Assembly: GCF_036373705.1 (NCBI RefSeq)
Contig: NC_089852.1
Location: 34,736,707 to 34,800,706, forward strand
Length of the DNA stretch: 64,000 nucleotides
From: Amia ocellicauda
Taxonomy: Eukaryota > Chordata > Actinopteri > Amiiformes > Amiidae
Reading direction: 5' to 3'
Every line of letters starts with the position of its first letter. Position 1 is the first letter of the stretch. A program made the position numbers and the translations under genes. This document shows positions 12,871-25,844 of this stretch, one piece after another. Under the pieces are notes generated by a model that had not been told where the DNA came from, did not search any database, and saw only the letters and a list, made by a program, of their open reading frames with translations.

Positions 12871-13431
12871 TTTTTTTTATCATTTATTGAAAATGGGCAG
12901 TTAAAGCTCTGTATGTATTAATTATGTTTATATTGGTTTTGTGTTATTTGTTGGTGTAGTTTGTTTGTTTTATTTTATTTATTTTTTTTATTTCCACTCA
13001 TCCTCCAGTTGAATTGATGTGGAGCCTGGGGGGGTCCCATCTGAGCAGAGCAGGCCCTCACAATCTCTTACTCTTATATGGGGGTCTCTCACAGGAGTGA
13101 ACTGCTATGTTCCCAGCTACAAGCACAGCACACCTTAGTGAAGCTAGATTAACAACCATTCAGTCCATGGTAAAGCAATGCACATGCATGGTATAAGCCT
13201 GGACAAATCATGGAAAATTGCAGCATTACCAAGCATACTGAATGTAGTAAATGTTTATAAGACTATGATACTCGTCTCTAAGAGAGTAAATTGCATGATG
13301 TTCTGTAGCGAGCTGGAAGCCCATTTCAGTTTTTCATATATAAACAGTAGGTGGCAGCAATAATACAGTTACTCCGTTACCATGTGGTAGAATATAATAG
13401 ATGTTTTGCAGATGTTATTAGTGCGTATATA

Positions 13432-14649
13432 CACTCACCTAAAGGATTATTAGGAACACCATACTAATACTGTGTTTGACCTCCTTTCGCCTTCAGAACT
13501 GCCTTAATTCTACGTGGCATTGATTCAACAAGGTGCTGAAAGCATTCTTTAGAAATGTTGGCCCATATTGATAGGATAGCATCTTGCAGTTGATGGAGAT
13601 TTGTGGGATGCACATCCAGGGCACGAAGCTCCCGTTCCACCACATCCCAAAGATGCTCTATTGGGTTGAGATCTGGTGACTGTGGGAGCCAGTTTAGTAC
13701 AGTGAACTCATTGTCATGTTCAAGAAACCAATTTGAAATGATTCGACCTTTGTGACATGGTGCATTATCCTGCTGGAAGTAGCCATCAGAGGATGGGTAC
13801 ATGGTGGTCATAAAGGGATGGACATGGTCAGAAACAATGCTCAGGTAGGTCGTGGCATTTAAACGATGCCCAATTGGCACTAAGGGGCCTAAAGTGTGCC
13901 AAGAAAACATCCCCCACACCATTACACCACCACCACCAGCCTGCACAGTGGTAACAAGGCATGATGGATCCATGTTCTCATTCTGTTTACGCCAAATTCT
14001 GACTCTACCATCTGAATGTCTCACCAGAAATCGAGACTCATCAGACCAGGCAACATTTTTCCAGTCTTCAACTGTCCAATTTTGGCGAGCTTGTGCAAAT
14101 TGTAGCCTCTTTTTCCTATTTGTAGTGGAGATGAGTGGTACCCGGTGGGGTCTTCTGCTGTTGTAGCCCATCCGCCTCAAGGTTGTACGTGTTGTGGCTT
14201 CACAAATGCTTTGCTGCATACCTCGGTTGTAACGAGTGGTTATTTCAGTCAAAGTTGCTCTTCTATCAGCTTGAATCAGTCGGCCCATTCTCCTCTGACC
14301 TCTAGCATCAACAAGGCATTTTCGCCCACAGGACTGCCGCATACTGGATGTTTTTCCCTTTTCACACCATTCTTTGTAAACCCTAGAAATGGTTGTGCGT
14401 GAAAATCCCAGTAACTGAGCAGATTGTGAAATACTCAGACCGGCCCGTCTGGCACCAACAACCATGCCACGCTCAAAATTGCTTAAATCACCTTTCTTTC
14501 CCATTCAGACATTCAGTTTGGAGTTCAGGAGATTGTCTTGACCAGGACCACACCCCTAAATGCATTGAAGCAACTGCCATGTGATTGGTTGGTTAGATAA
14601 TTGCATTAATGAGAAATTGAACAGGTGTTCCTAATAATCCTTTAGGTGA

Positions 14650-14652
<3 letters not shown>
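13432..14652 (-). mobile_element. Tc1/mariner element with DD36E transposase, apparently complete
   Basis: A 1,221-bp element with perfect 29-bp terminal inverted repeats (13432-13460 and 14624-14652, starting CACTCACCTAAAGG) and TA target duplications on both sides (13430-13431 and 14653-14654). It encodes one uninterrupted transposase on the minus strand. Its size, short repeats and catalytic spacing match the DD36E (Incomer-type) family described in animals; the family name is from memory of published work and not from a search. Confidence 0.92.
13464..14504 (-). CDS. DD36E Tc1/mariner transposase, full-length open frame
   Basis: 346 residues, starting MGKKGDLSNFERG. The N-terminal helix-turn-helix region (about 8-120) includes GLSISQSAQLLGFSRTTISR. 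The DDE core has WSDESRF, a glycine-rich GGGGVMVWG loop, FQQDNAPCHK and NPIEHLWDVVE; I count 36 residues between the second Asp and the Glu. No stop or frameshift is visible and all catalytic residues are present, so this copy could still be functional or very recently inserted. It ends with KAKGGQTQY just inside the terminal repeat. Confidence 0.9.
   Translation of the reverse strand: MGKKGDLSNFERGMVVGARRAGLSISQSAQLLGFSRTTISRVYKEWCEKGKTSSMRQSCGRKCLVDARGQRRMGRLIQADRRATLTEITTRYNRGMQQSICEATTRTTLRRMGYNSRRPHRVPLISTTNRKKRLQFAQARQNWTVEDWKNVAWSDESRFLVRHSDGRVRIWRKQNENMDPSCLVTTVQAGGGGVMVWGMFSWHTLGPLVPIGHRLNATTYLSIVSDHVHPFMTTMYPSSDGYFQQDNAPCHKGRIISNWFLEHDNEFTVLNWLPQSPDLNPIEHLWDVVERELRALDVHPTNLHQLQDAILSIWANISKECFQHLVESMPRRIKAVLKAKGGQTQY

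Positions 14653-14698
<46 letters not shown>
14653..14698. repeat. (TA)n(CA)n microsatellite beside the DD36E element
   Basis: TA run followed by a short CA run immediately after the right terminal repeat. Confidence 0.85.
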
Positions 14699-17600
14699 TA
14701 TGCACAAGCATATGTCATTTGTATTTTTGAAAATATTTAAACAATTCATTGGGAAAATAAAGTGTCATTCATTGCATTATGATTCATTTAGCTATAATAT
14801 ATACTGTTAATTTATCAGTCTGGTGTGGCTTAATATCTGTCCATTAACCTGATTATAATAATTTCACATAGTTTAAAATGTAAAATATTACCATTACCTT
14901 ATGTACCACACATATGCAATGGAATTACAGCAACATAGTAACTATCAATCATCATCGACTAACCTTGTTACTGGCAAGCAAAGAAAAATTATAATAAAGG
15001 AGCAATCAGGCATCACTTCCCTGCAAAGACAGAAAGGAGATTTTGTGAGACTCCATTATGATTTAAAGCAGGCACCGCATTCCAGGACCTGTCAATAACA
15101 CACTTAATATTATCATTTAAAAGATGGGAGTGCTAATGCACACGTGTAAGAGGTGATGTTTTTATTTTTATTTATTTAATTTTATCCCTCCTACTTGTGC
15201 TGGGGCAGGAGTGGTGAATGCATCTCACACTTTTCCCCTGGACAGTGCACTGCCAAGCTGTCCCATGTCTCCACACGGAGAGCCCACTGCGCACACAGCC
15301 GAGCTGCAGCATTATGGGGAGGAGCTGACCACTGATCACAGCGTGGGCTCACAGGTGGCCAATAAAGCACAGGCATCAGTGTTGCATGACAATCCCAGGA
15401 AAGCCTAGCCAACTTAAGACCATCCCACACTGGTGGCACTTGGCTAGTTGCACATTTACTCCCACTTTAGAACCAGTGATGTCAGGACTCCTACCAGTTG
15501 AGCCACCCGGGAGTCCCGAGAACTTTCATTTTCAGGCCCGGCCCGGGTTTAGTGGGACTGGATGGCACGAGTCAATATACTGTCCCAGAGTAGTGACACC
15601 AGATCTACATTTTGCATTTGGGCTGTTGAAGAAACCGAGGGGCATGTTAGGGAACTGTATGTGTGTGCAAAGTGTTGGTGTTGTTGTATTCTTTGAAATG
15701 AACTGTTTTAATGATGAAGGAGATTATGCAATATGAAACTTTACAATTCTAGTGTTGCTAGCTGCCAAAAAGATTATTAAAAAAATATGCACACTGGATC
15801 TATAATGGGGTTTGCATTTTTGTGCCGTGGTGCATTGTAAATTCAATACTTTCTTTCTCTTCATTTTGTAATGTAACTTCAACATTTTAAACTTGGGGAT
15901 TTTCAATTTATTTTCAAGGACATTTAAAAACATCAGACCATTTGTAACAATGTTCCCCTTATTCATTTCCTAAGGGTGTATTTTTCTCATCATTGATTTT
16001 TTAAAATTAATTTATTTGGTGAAATAAAGGAAATGCTGCTTGAAATTGCACAATCTCATTTCTGTGTATATTGTTATTTATGACATTGTCACTTGTGTAA
16101 TAAAAGCTAACTTTTCAATTCTGTGACTTGATCACTCATTAGTTTTTTAATACTGAAGCTGATTGTGTCAGTAAGCATGAAACAATGTATTCAATCACTG
16201 TATGACTGTATTTATCAGAGTTTGGCAATCCAGTAGTTTGAAACCTAACCTACAGCAGAATGTCTCTCTGGGATCACCTTTAAAGTTATTCTACAGCAGT
16301 GAAGTAGTGCTGCCCCCTTGTGGATAGGAGAGAGCCTTGCAGAACAGAAAATGTAGTTCGTTTTGCTATTGAACAATGTCACTTGATGCAGGTGATTTAC
16401 AACCTTGCTGGAAATTTCTATTACTGATCAAATTAAAAAACAAACATACTTGTAATTCCCTGCCATACAGTCAAGGAATCGTGATACACTCAGTAGGATC
16501 GATTCACTTTTATTCTTATTCTCTTATTGCCAGGTAACACAAACATGCACAGCTTGATCCTGCTGTAGCATCGAACTCCATTACAGAGATGTATCCTTCA
16601 TGAGGGAGACTTCCACTGATTAAAAAACTTAAAATCCAGTTTGTTTCATTCAATTTACTCATCCTTGGAGCACATTTGTGCTTATTGGATTCTGTGTAGA
16701 AACTGAATTGCTGTTCTGTAGTTCCCTTATACTGTGTACAAAGGCAGGCACTATTCTGGCATTCACAGTAATTTATTTGAATTTCCTTTGTGTCTAACAC
16801 ATGTATACAGCCCAACACTGCATGAGACACTGCTGACAGAGGAGCAACAGCTCTTTGCGGCCTCAAAACACATTATTTAAACATCTTTCTCTGGACTAGA
16901 GCTGCACAGCAAAGAACTCAGATAACATTTACGCCATTCAGAGCAGTACTTCTGCCACTGGCATTGAAATGGTAACAATGAACCGTTATTCTCATGGTGC
17001 TAGAAGAGACTCTGATGGGAGCCCTGCCTGACTGATGCACTGGGGGGCTTCAACGGAGCAAAAACATGTATCGGTTGCATATAAAACAGTTTATCAACCA
17101 TTAAATCAGTCCCAGCCATTGATTTACAGTCTGGTTTGAAAACATGTTGTTTTCTTGTGTGATCTTGGCTAACGCACACAACAACAACATTCTCTGACCA
17201 ACACGTGAAACAAAAAGGCACTACTATTCATCCATAATATTACCTTATATTACAGGACTGTAAGCCTTTAAAAAGAAAAGCAGAAACAAACTGCCCTGGG
17301 AAAAATGTATACAAGCGTCATGGCAGACAAACCTGAAGCAAAGGACACAGAAGGGAAACACACCGGCAGGGGATATCGGTCTGTGATGAACGTAACCTTT
17401 AGAAAGTGATTGTCCCTTGTTCTTGGGATAATTTGATCTTGGCTTTTCAACTGAATAATTGAACATTGCTGCCAGCGAGGAGAATACAATTTTAAACTGT
17501 CCAATTGGGAGAAACAGAAGACTAATCACACAGGGCCCTTTATCATAGCAGGCCTGGTGGATTGAATTAACCTCCACATGACTGTAACAAGGAGAGACAC

Positions 17601-18060
17601 AAAGACTTTACTCATTCACTCACTAGCTTCAAAGCAGGCGATTTCAGCATGAAAAATAAGTACATTTAAGTATACTTGAGTATGCCTAGTGTGTATATAT
17701 ATATATATATATTAGTGATGAGCTCCGTCCTGTGTTTTATTTGACACAGGCAGAGCTGTTGCTTTGTAATAGAAACTGAAACCCGCTGCAGGGTATAACT
17801 GTCGCCGGCAGAGGGCAGCAGAGACCACTGACAGTGTGCTGCCTCCGCGGGTGGATGTGGGTTTATTCTTGCGTGGAAGTCGTGCGGGAACTGATGCTAA
17901 CGCTGAATTAAACCGGTCCGAGTAAGTTGTGAGTGCTGTAGGCGTATTCATAATACTATATACATGTAATAGTTGTTCTTAAGCATAAGTTATGCCAAGT
18001 TAGTTGTATAAATAATACCAATACTATCAATAATAATAATAATAATAATAATAATAGCAC
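14699..18060. other. Intergenic DNA between the DD36E element and the b4galt3 promoter
   Basis: Apart from the SINE at about 15.2-15.5 kb and microsatellites at 17692-17711 (TA) and 18029-18056 (TAA), nothing supportable is present. Open frames are short, without recognisable domains, and lack splice-consistent neighbours. Confidence 0.5.
15158..15518 (-). mobile_element. tRNA-derived SINE candidate
   Basis: Read on the minus strand, the head has a tRNA-like A box (TGGCTCAACTGG, near 15500) and a degenerate B box (GGTTCTAAAGT, near 15470). A non-coding body follows, and an A-rich tail (AAATAAATAAAAATAAAAA-type) is visible as T-rich sequence at 15158-15185. The promoter boxes plus tail on the same strand fit an RNA polymerase III SINE of about 360 bp. 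The family cannot be named. Confidence 0.6.
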
Positions 18061-18079
18061 TAATACTGGGAAATATCTG

Positions 18080-18341
18080 GGATGAACACTGCCAGCTGAT
18101 ACGGATGGACTCACACCGGAGCCGCCGCCGCTGTGCGCGTCGCTCCGCGGGCCTGTGGGCGTGTGCTCGGGGGTGGGACTTACTGAGGAACCGGGGGAAG
18201 CGGCTGCTCACCCAGCGGGCTGCGATTCGTGCGCAACGCCGCCGTGGAGTCGCCGACGCAGGGCTGTAGCTGTGCTGTGTCGCCGGTCCCCGGTTCCAGA
18301 GCCGCGACGCGGGCGTGACTGGCGGGGGCAGCTCTGTGCGG
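18080..18341 (+). promoter_or_regulatory. GC/CpG-rich promoter and probable non-coding first exon of b4galt3
   Basis: This is the only CpG-dense stretch upstream of b4galt3. It ends at a consensus donor (GTGAGC, GT at 18342-18343). The next usable acceptor before the coding ATG is at 20955-20956, so a non-coding first exon spliced to 20957 is the simplest model. Inferred from base composition and splice signals. Confidence 0.55.
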
Positions 18342-20964
18342 GTGAGCGGACACTTTGTTGCAGGCGGTTCATCTGGGAAAGTGAACCCAACGCGCAGTGA
18401 CGGCTCTGCGACCAGACGCCCGGTTGCGTTATTTGTGCTGCTGCTTAGCAGATCCAGTGTGCAGTCGTCAAGTTTTCACCGCCGCCCAAAACGCAGATGT
18501 GACATTGTTTGGGGGGTTAGTCACTGGATCCAGATGTGCTGGAGAGGAAGTCCAGCCCAGTGTCCTGCACTGGTTTTAACGGCAGTTCTCCTCTTTCCTA
18601 GCCAATCGGCCCCAGAGGGGAGTTGGTCTCTTTCTTTGGGCTGAAGTCGGTGATCTAGTCCAATACAAGTCATTTGAAATGTATACACTATTTAAGTTAG
18701 CTGGTTTACTGCACTTGTGTGTCATCTCAAAAAGTGGCAACATGTTGCTAGCTGCTATACAGTCAGTTGTTGTTGTTTTTTGTATCTGAATACTCTAAAT
18801 TAATTTAAAAGTAAATAGAATATGTATTTATCTACTTCTTTATTGAACACTGGAGTTGTAGTGCCACTTTACAGGGTCTACAGTAGGCGAATATAAAGGA
18901 CCCACAGTGCATATACGTTAATGCAAGAGGAACACACTTCATCAAACAATCCAAAGGAAAGGGGAAATGGCCCTTTGAAACAATCAGTGCAGGGAGTCTT
19001 GCTTTCCAAGGTGAGTGTGCAATACCCTTGCAGACAGGAGCAAGGCACATGGAGGTCACCGTGTGAAAACAGCGGGGGGAGGTGGAGGGGCAGGAGCTCG
19101 ATGGCAAAACACTGGACTTCTGTGGCTTCAATAGGTGTTCCTCAGCCTTCAGTCTAGAATAAACCAACAACCACAGACTGGAGTACTAACTGATCCAACA
19201 TTGTAGCAAAGAATCAATTCTCAAATGTGATGATAAAACTCATCATGCCAGTGAGTGGACAACAGGGAGGACCTTTTAGACTGAAGACACAGCACTGCAG
19301 AGATTGATTAATCCTGCGTAAACAGCACCTTTAATGACCGGGCCTTGTGGTGTTCATAAAGTGTGTCAATAGAGCACAGAAAACGGTTCACTGTGTGCTC
19401 TCTCTGTGTTGAAGGTGGTTTTATATTTTATTAAATGGATAGGGAAAAACATGTATGTATATAGTGTTTGGTACATTACTTTTAATTTGAACTTGGAATA
19501 GGGAAATCATGCAGATGTCTTTTGTGAAAGTAGTAGCGCTCATCTTACCAGTAGAGCCTATACCAGTTTTCCTGTAACTGAAGGCTGTTTTTTATAGTTG
19601 GCAAGTGGTTTAGCTGCCTCCTGGGCTGAGGAGATAAAGGAAGTCATGGTGTTTGTGGTATGGGGACAGTTTAGAGACCGTTTAGAAAGTCTTTCCTGTT
19701 TGCAAATGCTGCAGCTTCATTATTTAATACAAAGATTTGATCATTTTAGAAAAGAAGGCTCGGGAGGCATCACACTGGGATTTGGCTAGTCCCTGACTCC
19801 CAGTAGGTGCAGTTTGAAGGCCCCACAAATGTATGAGAAATGCATACAGATATTTATTGTCCTTTTGTCTTTACTGATTACTCCTTAGTAAAGTTTGTCT
19901 GCTTCCTTTCTTAAATTCTATTTTTTTGTATTGTAAAGTGCAATGGAAAATGTAATTTCTTGTGGTTCTTCTTTAACTGCAGAAAGATGTTTTCAGTTGA
20001 AAGGAAGACAACTCAGTACATCCTGCCTGCCGGCTCCCCTGCCTGTCTATCTTGGGCTGTTAAAATGAGGTCCTTGATGCTGGATGTGCATGTGACTGAC
20101 CTAAATTAAGAACAAATCTCTTTCCATCTCTCTCATATGGAGAAGACCCAAGTAGTCACCTTGTATTGCAAAGAATCATTGCATGTCAACTTTCAGAATA
20201 TATACATATTAGTTTCTGTATGGATGGAAAGACATTTCTGAGAAGATTGAACAGTCTTTTTTAAGAGGATCCATTTTCATTTGTTTTAGTTTCTAGTTAA
20301 TGAGGCATGTTCATTTTCTTTCTGCTCCTAACTGTCAGAAGATCGAAACATTTTGCTTCAGTTTAATTTTCAAGTTAATGTGTCCCTTTACCTGTCTGTG
20401 ATTGAATTACCTGACAAACAGGCAGATAGCTCTAGAACATGTTTTCCTCCCGGTGAGTTTGTGTGAATGTGCCGTGGGAGCTTAATAATCAACAGCGCTC
20501 TATTTACAGGTTTTGCGTTGCTGGGAAACCCAAAGCCATGACTTGACGGCTCGTCCCTCGGCTCGGTGTCTGGCAGGGGACAAAGCAGCAGCATGGACAG
20601 CGTGAAGGATCTATGCAGAGATGTGCACTGGAGGACATCCCTCGGTTTATGAGGTGCTCGGGTTCATCTGAAGAGCAAGTGGACCCTTTCCCCGTTTCAT
20701 GAATGTTGCCCCGGATGGATCTCCCCTGACCCCCATGATGCACTGCTCTGGGTAAGCATGAGCTCTGATGGCCCCGCCACCGGAGAAGGGGATGGGGACA
20801 GAGAGCAATCCACCTCCCTGCAGCACACTGGACACAGACAGCATATGACATGTGAAGCACAAGATTTATATTAAACTATTAAGCCATTACATTTGGCCTT
20901 TGAAATAATCCAGAGTACTACTACATTATTTTATTTTTGGGGGCATTTATTTCTAGAGTAAAGT

Positions 20965-23900
20965 ATGAGCCTGACCAGGGTACTAGAAAAACCATGCTTT
21001 TTAGTCATGCTGGCCTTGCTCCAGCTGTTCTTCATGGTGATGATGTACCGCCGCGGGTCGAGCCTTTCCTTCAGGCTTTTCTCTGGCGGCGCCGGGGGCA
21101 ACTGGGATTATTCCAAAGCCAGAGATGTTTACACCAACCTGAGTTTCTTCACCCCCATGGAGAAGGAGCAGCAGCGCCTCTGCCCTCCCAAGTCCCCCTT
21201 GCTTGGTAAGTACCCATACGACTAAGCTCCTTCACAACGTGTGCTTACGCCTTATGAGACCATGAATAGGCCTGTATATTGATTATTCTGTACATAGAAA
21301 CCCATAATGCAGTTGATTCTTGTTTTACTGATGGACTTGTCTTGTGTGACCTCTGTACTTTGTATTGGGAAAGCAGGGCAGTGTGTTTCTAAAACAATCA
21401 TTACTAGGAAAGGTGTGTGTTTAGACTATAATCACAGTAATGACAAGCTAGCAAGAGCACGGGGAGCTGGGAACAAACGCACGAGCTGGAGGGCCTGTTT
21501 GTGTAGAAGTGTTGTAATGTGAATGTTGTCGGTAGAAGCTGGCGGAACCTGTTGAGCTGGCCTGTGTGGGAGGGTGGGGGTGTAGGGAGGGACTCATGAG
21601 CAACCATTCATGTCGACTGAGGTTCCCTGTCGTACTCATCTCTCTCGTGTGTCGGGCAGTGGGGCCGGTGCGTGTGAGTTTCCAGAGGGTGCCCCTGCTG
21701 AAGGGCATCGCGAAGAAGAACCCCCTCGTGACGTGGGGAGGGCTGTACACCCCCCCCCACTGCGAGGCCCGCTACAAGACGGCGATCATCATCCCCCACC
21801 GCAACCGCGAGACTCACCTGCGCCACCTGCTCTACCACCTGCACCCTTTCCTGCAGAGGCAGCAGCTACACTACCGCATCTATGTCATCCACCAGGTACT
21901 GCCCGTCCCGTGTGTCCCCTCCGGAGCTGTCCCGCTGGGGGGGTTCCTCGTGTGTCCTAATCGTGTGTCTTCCCTTTCCGACCGCCCCCTCCCCAGGCGG
22001 GAGACCAGATCTTCAACAGGGCGAAGCTGCTGAACGTGGGGGTGAGGGAGGCACTGAGGGACGAGGACTGGGACTGCCTTTTCCTGCACGACGTCGACCT
22101 CATCCCCGAGAACGACTACAACCTGTACGTCTGTGACGACACGTACCCCAAGCACTTCTCCAGCGCCATCAATAAGTTCGACTACAGGTATCGCAGGCCT
22201 ACATTTTGCCCCGCCACCATTCCCGGCCAGCTCTATCCGTTAAGTGGCTTATTTGTGAAAAAGGCCCCAGTATGTCTGAAAGCTCAGCCCTGATATTTGT
22301 TTAACGCCGCACTCGTGACACCTGTTGTTTACTGTGTCCACTGCAACTGCCTGTCAGCCTGCTGTAGAGGGAGATTTCCCAGCAGACTTGGATAAAGCAG
22401 CCCGTGTCACCCACACTCGCAGTACAGCGAGTTGATACAGGTTGCTGTATCATTGCATGCTGGAGTGAGAAATGACACGCGTGCGCCTCGGACACCAAGA
22501 TACCAAGAGAAGTGAGCATCTGCCAAGAGGACAATGCAGACAATGCACCATTCACAGCATTCAGTTTTTGTATTTGCTGTCAATACCGTAGGGGATTCTT
22601 TGTTGTTGTTCATAAACAGCTTTTTTTGCCCGTGCTCTTCTTGTGAGACGGGCTGGGTGTGAGGGAGAGCAGGGCGGGCCTCGTTCAGTGCTCCAGGGGT
22701 TATAATATTATCAAATAGCAACTGGTAAATATTGTTTTGTTTTATCTGAAAGAACAAACCAGAGGAGAGAAAAAAAGGAAAGCTATGATCTTCTGAAATC
22801 TTAGTGGGTTTAAAAAAGAAGTACTCATCTCTCCTAGGAGTGAGGATTGCAGTTTAATACAGTAGCACTAGTAGTGATGTACTGTTTGGATTTCCTGTAT
22901 GATATGGATAAAAGGACTGTACACTGCTATGATCTTAGAGAGAAAAGTCATAGTGGTTACTCTTTAAACTTTGTATAGTTCAAGCCCCAATTACTCATTA
23001 ACATCTCTTGCACCTGTGCCCAGCCCTACACTAAGGAATGTACGCACCGGGGATCAGAAACTTGATTGACCGGCTAGTCACTCGAAAGGCCACACAGGTT
23101 TTTAAGAATTACCACCATTTATATTTGCTGGTTTGAAAGTAAATTTAATTGCCACTTATTTCTGCCTGCTTCGACGAGCTAGTCAGTGGCTGTGTGAGCA
23201 GGGACGCCTAACAACCTGCACTGAGGTGGGGGGGCAGTTCTGTTGAGTTTTACACTGGAAAGTACATCTCCATGCCATTCACATCCCTGGAGGGGTGCAT
23301 GGTTGAAAAACAATCTGTCGTTGATCCTGAGCTTTGCTGAGAACCTGAAGAAAAAAACCTATTCCGATGCCTACCTCTGCAGGCCAGGATTCACCCGCTC
23401 CTGTTTGTGTTACAGACTGCCTTACTGGTCATACTTTGGAGGGGTGTCAGCGATGACCCCTGAGCAGTACATGAAGATAAATGGTTTTCCAAATACCTAC
23501 TGGGGCTGGGGAGGCGAGGATGATGACATTGCATACAGGTACACAAAAGCATGCTCAGAAAGCATCTGTCTGGAGAAGCTGTAGATTAAGACAAATTCTA
23601 AATGCACTTCACATTTATTAATGAGTTTTATGAATTCTGTGTGGGTTCTTTTTTTTTTTGCAGTTTTTAAACGTTTGTCTTACAGATTATTTAATATTTC
23701 ATTAGATAAGCATGTATCTCTGCTTTTGTTGTTCCTCTGTTATTCCTGACAAATCTACCAGGCACACTGATTTGAGTATCCTTCTTAGTCCTAACAATTA
23801 AACCTGATCTACTTTAACAGACATCAGTGTCTCTGTGGTGAAGGCTTGTACTCATTTTCAACCGATAGGACAGTGTTTTGCATCAACAATTGCACTTTAC

Positions 23901-24641
23901 TATTTAATGGAGCGAATGGTGGCCTTTTCTCATCTTATTTCTTTATTCTTTTCGCAGGGTGAGGTATGCCGGATTGAAAATGGTCAGGGTGCCACTACAT
24001 ATCGGACGCTACAAAATGGTCGTTCATCAGCAGGATAAAGGAAATGCGGAAAACAAAAAACGGTAAAAACAAATACATACACACACACACACACACACAC
24101 AGGGAGCAATACAAAAAACACGGTCATCTGTAAAGTGGCCCTGAGGGAGTGGGGTTTACCCTTTTTGAAGTTCAGCAAACAATACACACTCCCTGACCTC
24201 TAGCTTCACGGTCACTTGATCTTTTCAGCACAAGGTGTGTATAAAGGCCAGCGTTGGTTTGTGGTTGGAGAGCTCTCCTTGCCACAGAGCACTTTGTTTT
24301 CAGTGTAGCATTCTTAAATTACAGGAACAAGATGGTGTCGGGCCCTTCTCATGTTTAATGGAAATTATAATGATAGGTATGCAAATGTTACAGGCAAATA
24401 TAGTCATCTGTGATCAACAGGAGTGCGAGATCCAGGTCGTTTTTCTGCGTGTCTAACATCTTCACTCTATCACAGGTTTGACATGCTGGTAAAATCACCA
24501 AAACAATGGACAGAAGATGGTATGAACTCTTTGGAGTATAACTTAATTTCCAGACGGCTGCTGCACCTTTATACCAATGTTACGGTGGACATCGGGATGG
24601 GCCCCTCCACGTCGCCGGAGGGAAACGGCACCGCGAGCTGA
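20965..24641 (+). CDS. b4galt3: Beta-1,4-galactosyltransferase 3
   Basis: Golgi type II enzyme that transfers galactose from UDP-Gal to terminal GlcNAc, building N-acetyllactosamine. Coding exons: 20965-21205, 21660-21895, 21997-22187, 23416-23538, 23958-24062 and 24476-24641, with clean GT/AG borders and continuous phase, for about 353 residues. The anchor lies at about 11-28 (FLVMLALLQLFFMVMMY). The stem motif DYSKARDVYTNLSFF is typical of B4GALT3. Catalytic motifs in order: IIIPHRNRETHLRHLLYHLH, FLQRQQLHYRIYVIHQ, FNRAKLLNVGVREAL, HDVDLIPENDYNLY with the DVD metal site, YFGGVSAMTPEQ and WGWGGEDDD. The C-terminal tail is shorter than in mammalian B4GALT3. The exon carrying the ATG starts at 20957. 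It converges on its paralogue b4galt4 and shares exon sizes (123 and 105 bp) with it. Confidence 0.95.
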
Positions 24642-25768
24642 GGGGTGCGGCCACAGGCGAGGAGAGGCGGTGGAGGGGGCAGCTGCAGAAGGAGGAGAGG
24701 GTTGAGGAGCCCCTCTCCGTCCGAGTTAAGGATGCAACTGAAAGCAGGCCCACAGTTACTTCACTACACAGTTTAAAATGTGAACCTTTGAAAAAGAACG
24801 CAACTAATGCGCGAATCAAGTGAAAAGCTGACTCGTGTGTTCAACGTTGAAGTACAAGAGATGAGCCCCTCTCGGGTCTCTGGAGTGAGTCCGTTGCTTC
24901 ATGCAGCAGCTTGTATGGAGGATGGATAGTTTTGTTCCTGGGAGGAAGGAAGCCGAGCGATCTGTGAAACGATCAACTGTTCAAATGTGTCAGAGAATAT
25001 ATTTTATTGCTCTTATTCTCAAATGTTTCCTGCCATTACATAATGATCCAGTTCTGAAAGTTTGAAAAACCAAATGCTATTGTTGTTACCTAAACATTTT
25101 ACATAATGGTTTTGCATATGAAGGCTGGATGGTGTAGCCTCCTCTTGGCTCTTCAGACAATGTTTGTTAAGGTACACTGCCTAAAAATGGGCATTTTAGT
25201 GGCACTTGACATTTTAGTGTCCTTAAAAATTAAAATTTAGATTTTTAATTTAGTTACAGCTTAATTTGATGTTACTATTTAGAAAAACATGTTGATAAAA
25301 AAAAAAAAAGCCATACAGTGTAGTCTAAAAACCTACCAACTTGGTCTAGCCTGTTAGGAGGGAGTACCGTTACAACAACCATACTGAGAGATGCGCTTTT
25401 GAGTGGTGTGTGTCATATAATAAGGTTTTTATCCTTGAAGAACTGCTGTCGACATGATTGTATTGGTTGACTATTTCTTGAGCACCTCTTATTGGTAAGC
25501 TAATGTACAGTAATAAGAAGTCGAAAATGGATGAAGGTTATTTATTTTCATTAATGGAAACTTTTTTTTGTGTGAAACCGCTGTGCCTTTGATTTGTACC
25601 ATTTGATATTTTTATTGTAACAATGTATAGGTGTTGATTTGCACAGACGGAAAGCATGTTAGATTTTTGCTGCACAGCCTGCTAATACAAACTATTTTCC
25701 AAATCCTGATGTGCTTCTATTAGGTTCAGTCAGAAAGATGTAATCTGCAGTCATGGGCTCAGTGAAAT

Positions 25769-25774
25769 AATAAA
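25769..25774 (+). terminator. Candidate polyadenylation signal of b4galt3
   Basis: AATAAA about 1.1 kb after the b4galt3 stop, before a poly-T run (about 25807-25836). No gene intervenes. Confidence 0.5.
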
Positions 25775-25806
25775 GGTACAGCCTGTGAGAAAATCAGAAC
25801 ATTTAG

Positions 25807-25812
25807 AAAACC

Positions 25813-25844
<32 letters not shown>

